DNA of 42,486 nt from an uncultured Chloroflexota bacterium (GTDB lineage: Bacteria; Chloroflexota; Anaerolineae; Aggregatilineales; Phototrophicaceae), in contig CALJKV010000070.1 of the NCBI GenBank assembly GCA_937974245.1, positions 1-42,486 of the forward strand, read 5' to 3'. The notes beneath the pieces are model-generated. The model ran no database searches. It was given only the letters and a program-made list of their open reading frames with translations, and was not told the origin of the DNA. This document shows positions 41,021 to 42,486 of the stretch, one piece after another. Made by a program: the position numbers and the translations under genes. Numbering within the stretch: the first letter of the stretch is position 1; every line of letters begins with the position of its first letter.

Positions 41021-42486
41021 CTAGGGGTTGGGCAGTTCCAGCAGGGCGGCCAGCGCCGTGTTGAGGTCGAGCGACTTGCCGCGCTCCCAGGCAGTGGTGT
41101 ACTGTGCGGGCGACAGGCAGCCCTTGAGCCGCGCCAGCAGTTTCACCGTGAGTGGCTCACGTTCGACCCACCAGTCCGGTGTTTTGGGGTTATTTACGGC
41201 ATACGAAACCAGTTCCAGGGCGCGTTCGCCTTCGCCCGCGTCGGCCAGCAGGTACGCCAGCCCGAGCAGATGGTAAATCACCAACCGAACGCTGAAGTGG
41301 AGCAGTTCATAATGTGTATTCCAGGGGACGAAGTGTTCCCGCACCAGCGCTGCCGCTGCGTCATTCTCCCCCAGACCATAGCGCCCACAGGCTTCGAGTA
41401 TCGGCGTGATGAATTCGCAGCGGATCAAGGGCGCATCCGCATCCACCATGGTTTGTATAGCTTCCCTGGTGAATCGGATCGCATTCGCATAACGACTCTG
41501 AACAAGCGAGATCTCCGCAACCAGTTGCAGACTGTCAGTTGTCTGGCCGGGATAGTTGATAGCGCGAGCATGGAAAAGCGACTTGTGGGCATATTCTATG
41601 GCGGATGAGAAATCACCATCAATTAAGCGCAGAACGCTTTTGTCGTAGTACGCTTCATGCAAGCCACTATGACTTCCCACACTCTGGAAAACCGAAAGAC
41701 TCTGGTCGAGATAGGAATTGCATTCCTGCCACTTTCCCAGGTTTGCGGCATAAATACCTAGATAACGCAGCACAAAACCCATCCGCATCACATTATGTGT
41801 TTGCTGGCACAGCATCAACGCTTCCTGCCCTACCGCATAGGCTTCTTCCCAATGGTCGTTCTGGCTGTGGAAACGTGACAGCAGCCACAGAGCAAAAGCC
41901 TCCCAATAAGGCTCGCCAGCATCCCGGAAGATTTGGATGGCTTCCCGTATGAGCCGCGTCCCCTCTGGGAGATCGTCCGGGGTCATGTAGAGCATCCACA
42001 TCCCTATCCGCATGAGCGCGACACCGCTTATCGTCGCGTCCTGGTATTCTCGTGCAAGACTGTCTGCCCGCCGCAGCAGCGGAAAGGCGATATCCCAATG
42101 GGTCATCGCGCACACTCCGTTCCAGACCAGCAGATGCGCCAGCAGGTGGCGCAGTTCGCTCGTTGGTTCTGCCGGGACTGCCCGAACAATCGCGGCAAAA
42201 TAGTCCTCACCCTCGCGCTCACGATTAAGCTGCCAGTAGGCCAACCCCAGGCTGTCCAGTAAAAGACGGGCCACATGGTAATCCCTCTGTTGAATCAAGC
42301 GTCGGAAAGCCGCCCTGATATTCTCCCAATCAGCTTCGATTTCGCGCAGCGCCTCGAGCTGCTGCCCGCCCTTCAGATCGTTTTCTCGCTGAATCATAAA
42401 GCGGGTGTAATAGTGACTGTGGGTGTCATGGGTGGTCTCGGCTTCACCGGCGGCGGCGAGTTGTTCCTCGGCGTACTGGCGCAGCA
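41021..42486 (-). CDS. C-terminal TPR part of a large signalling regulator (partial)
   Basis: The frame stays open to the window end, so the gene is truncated at its 5' side. About 487 residues are visible. The first section (LRQYAEEQLAAAGEAE, then a His- and Thr-rich turn, then LEALREIEADWENIRAAF) is the linker that follows the NB-ARC/winged-helix module in Chloroflexota ATPase-TPR regulators. Helical TPR repeats occupy the remaining 400 residues (for example MRMGFVLRYLGIYAANLGKW and LRLIDGDFSSAIEYAHKSLF). The whole protein probably senses a signal through an STAND-type ATPase, with an effector or DNA-binding domain beyond the window. An internal ATG at 42397 is not the real start. Confidence 0.82.
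   Translation of the reverse strand, partial: LRQYAEEQLAAAGEAETTHDTHSHYYTRFMIQRENDLKGGQQLEALREIEADWENIRAAFRRLIQQRDYHVARLLLDSLGLAYWQLNREREGEDYFAAIVRAVPAEPTSELRHLLAHLLVWNGVCAMTHWDIAFPLLRRADSLAREYQDATISGVALMRIGMWMLYMTPDDLPEGTRLIREAIQIFRDAGEPYWEAFALWLLSRFHSQNDHWEEAYAVGQEALMLCQQTHNVMRMGFVLRYLGIYAANLGKWQECNSYLDQSLSVFQSVGSHSGLHEAYYDKSVLRLIDGDFSSAIEYAHKSLFHARAINYPGQTTDSLQLVAEISLVQSRYANAIRFTREAIQTMVDADAPLIRCEFITPILEACGRYGLGENDAAAALVREHFVPWNTHYELLHFSVRLVIYHLLGLAYLLADAGEGERALELVSYAVNNPKTPDWWVEREPLTVKLLARLKGCLSPAQYTTAWERGKSLDLNTALAALLELPNP

Overview
The window looks like a chromosomal segment of a Chloroflexota bacterium, probably of the Anaerolineae type. This is inferred from gene content: very large multi-GAF histidine kinases, WD40/TolB-like secreted propellers, Thr-Pro-rich lipoproteins, a sugar ABC cluster followed by two Gfo/Idh/MocA oxidoreductases, and a TPR regulator with the usual Chloroflexota-style linker. 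No rRNA or phylogenetic marker other than ClpB is present, so the assignment is an inference. Most genes are GC-rich, with visibly AT-richer islands around 1-780, 28000-29000, 31700-33020 and 40600-41000.

Region 1 (1-2.2 kb): a short secreted beta-propeller protein and two tandem LuxR/NarL-type response regulators on the minus strand. The first regulator has lost the phospho-acceptor aspartate. Region 2 (2.3-7.8 kb) is accessory DNA and the best candidate for an undescribed system. It holds two overlapping XRE-type regulators (plus strand) converging on a tight three-gene minus-strand operon: an ImmA/IrrE-type zinc peptidase, a polytopic protein resembling the DUF6545/MAB_1171c family, and a PAP2-like membrane protein. 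Two small genes and a large serine recombinase follow. The recombinase reading frame runs through the terminator of a two-gene tRNA-Ser operon and into tRNA-Ser(GCT), as expected at an integration junction.

Region 3 (8.2-13.4 kb): a REC-HisKA-HATPase hybrid kinase and a 1290-residue membrane kinase with four GAF domains and a PAS domain. Region 4 (13.7-19.0 kb): a carbohydrate ABC importer (binding protein and two permeases, no ATPase) with two Gfo/Idh/MocA dehydrogenases, a likely uptake and oxidation route for a sugar or polyol. Region 5 (19.0-25.8 kb): a PspC plus LiaF-like envelope-stress pair, an unlisted 56-residue membrane protein with its own terminator, ClpB, a sorbosone-dehydrogenase-like lipoprotein and signal peptidase I.

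Region 6 (25.9-31.7 kb): a REC-GAF-adenylate cyclase preceded by a small leader ORF, a small unknown protein, a membrane-TPR protein with a terminator-like hairpin in its leader, a small Ras-like GTPase with a GAP1-like partner, and a toxin-antitoxin pair whose VapC toxin is frameshifted. Region 7 (31.7-34.5 kb): a polyprenyl-phosphate sugar transferase whose last 19 codons are duplicated on the far side of an AT-rich secreted propeller gene. Region 8 (34.7-42.5 kb): tryptophanase, a PAS histidine kinase, an S9 prolyl-oligopeptidase-type peptidase, a small secreted protein, and the C-terminal part of a large TPR regulator that runs off the window.
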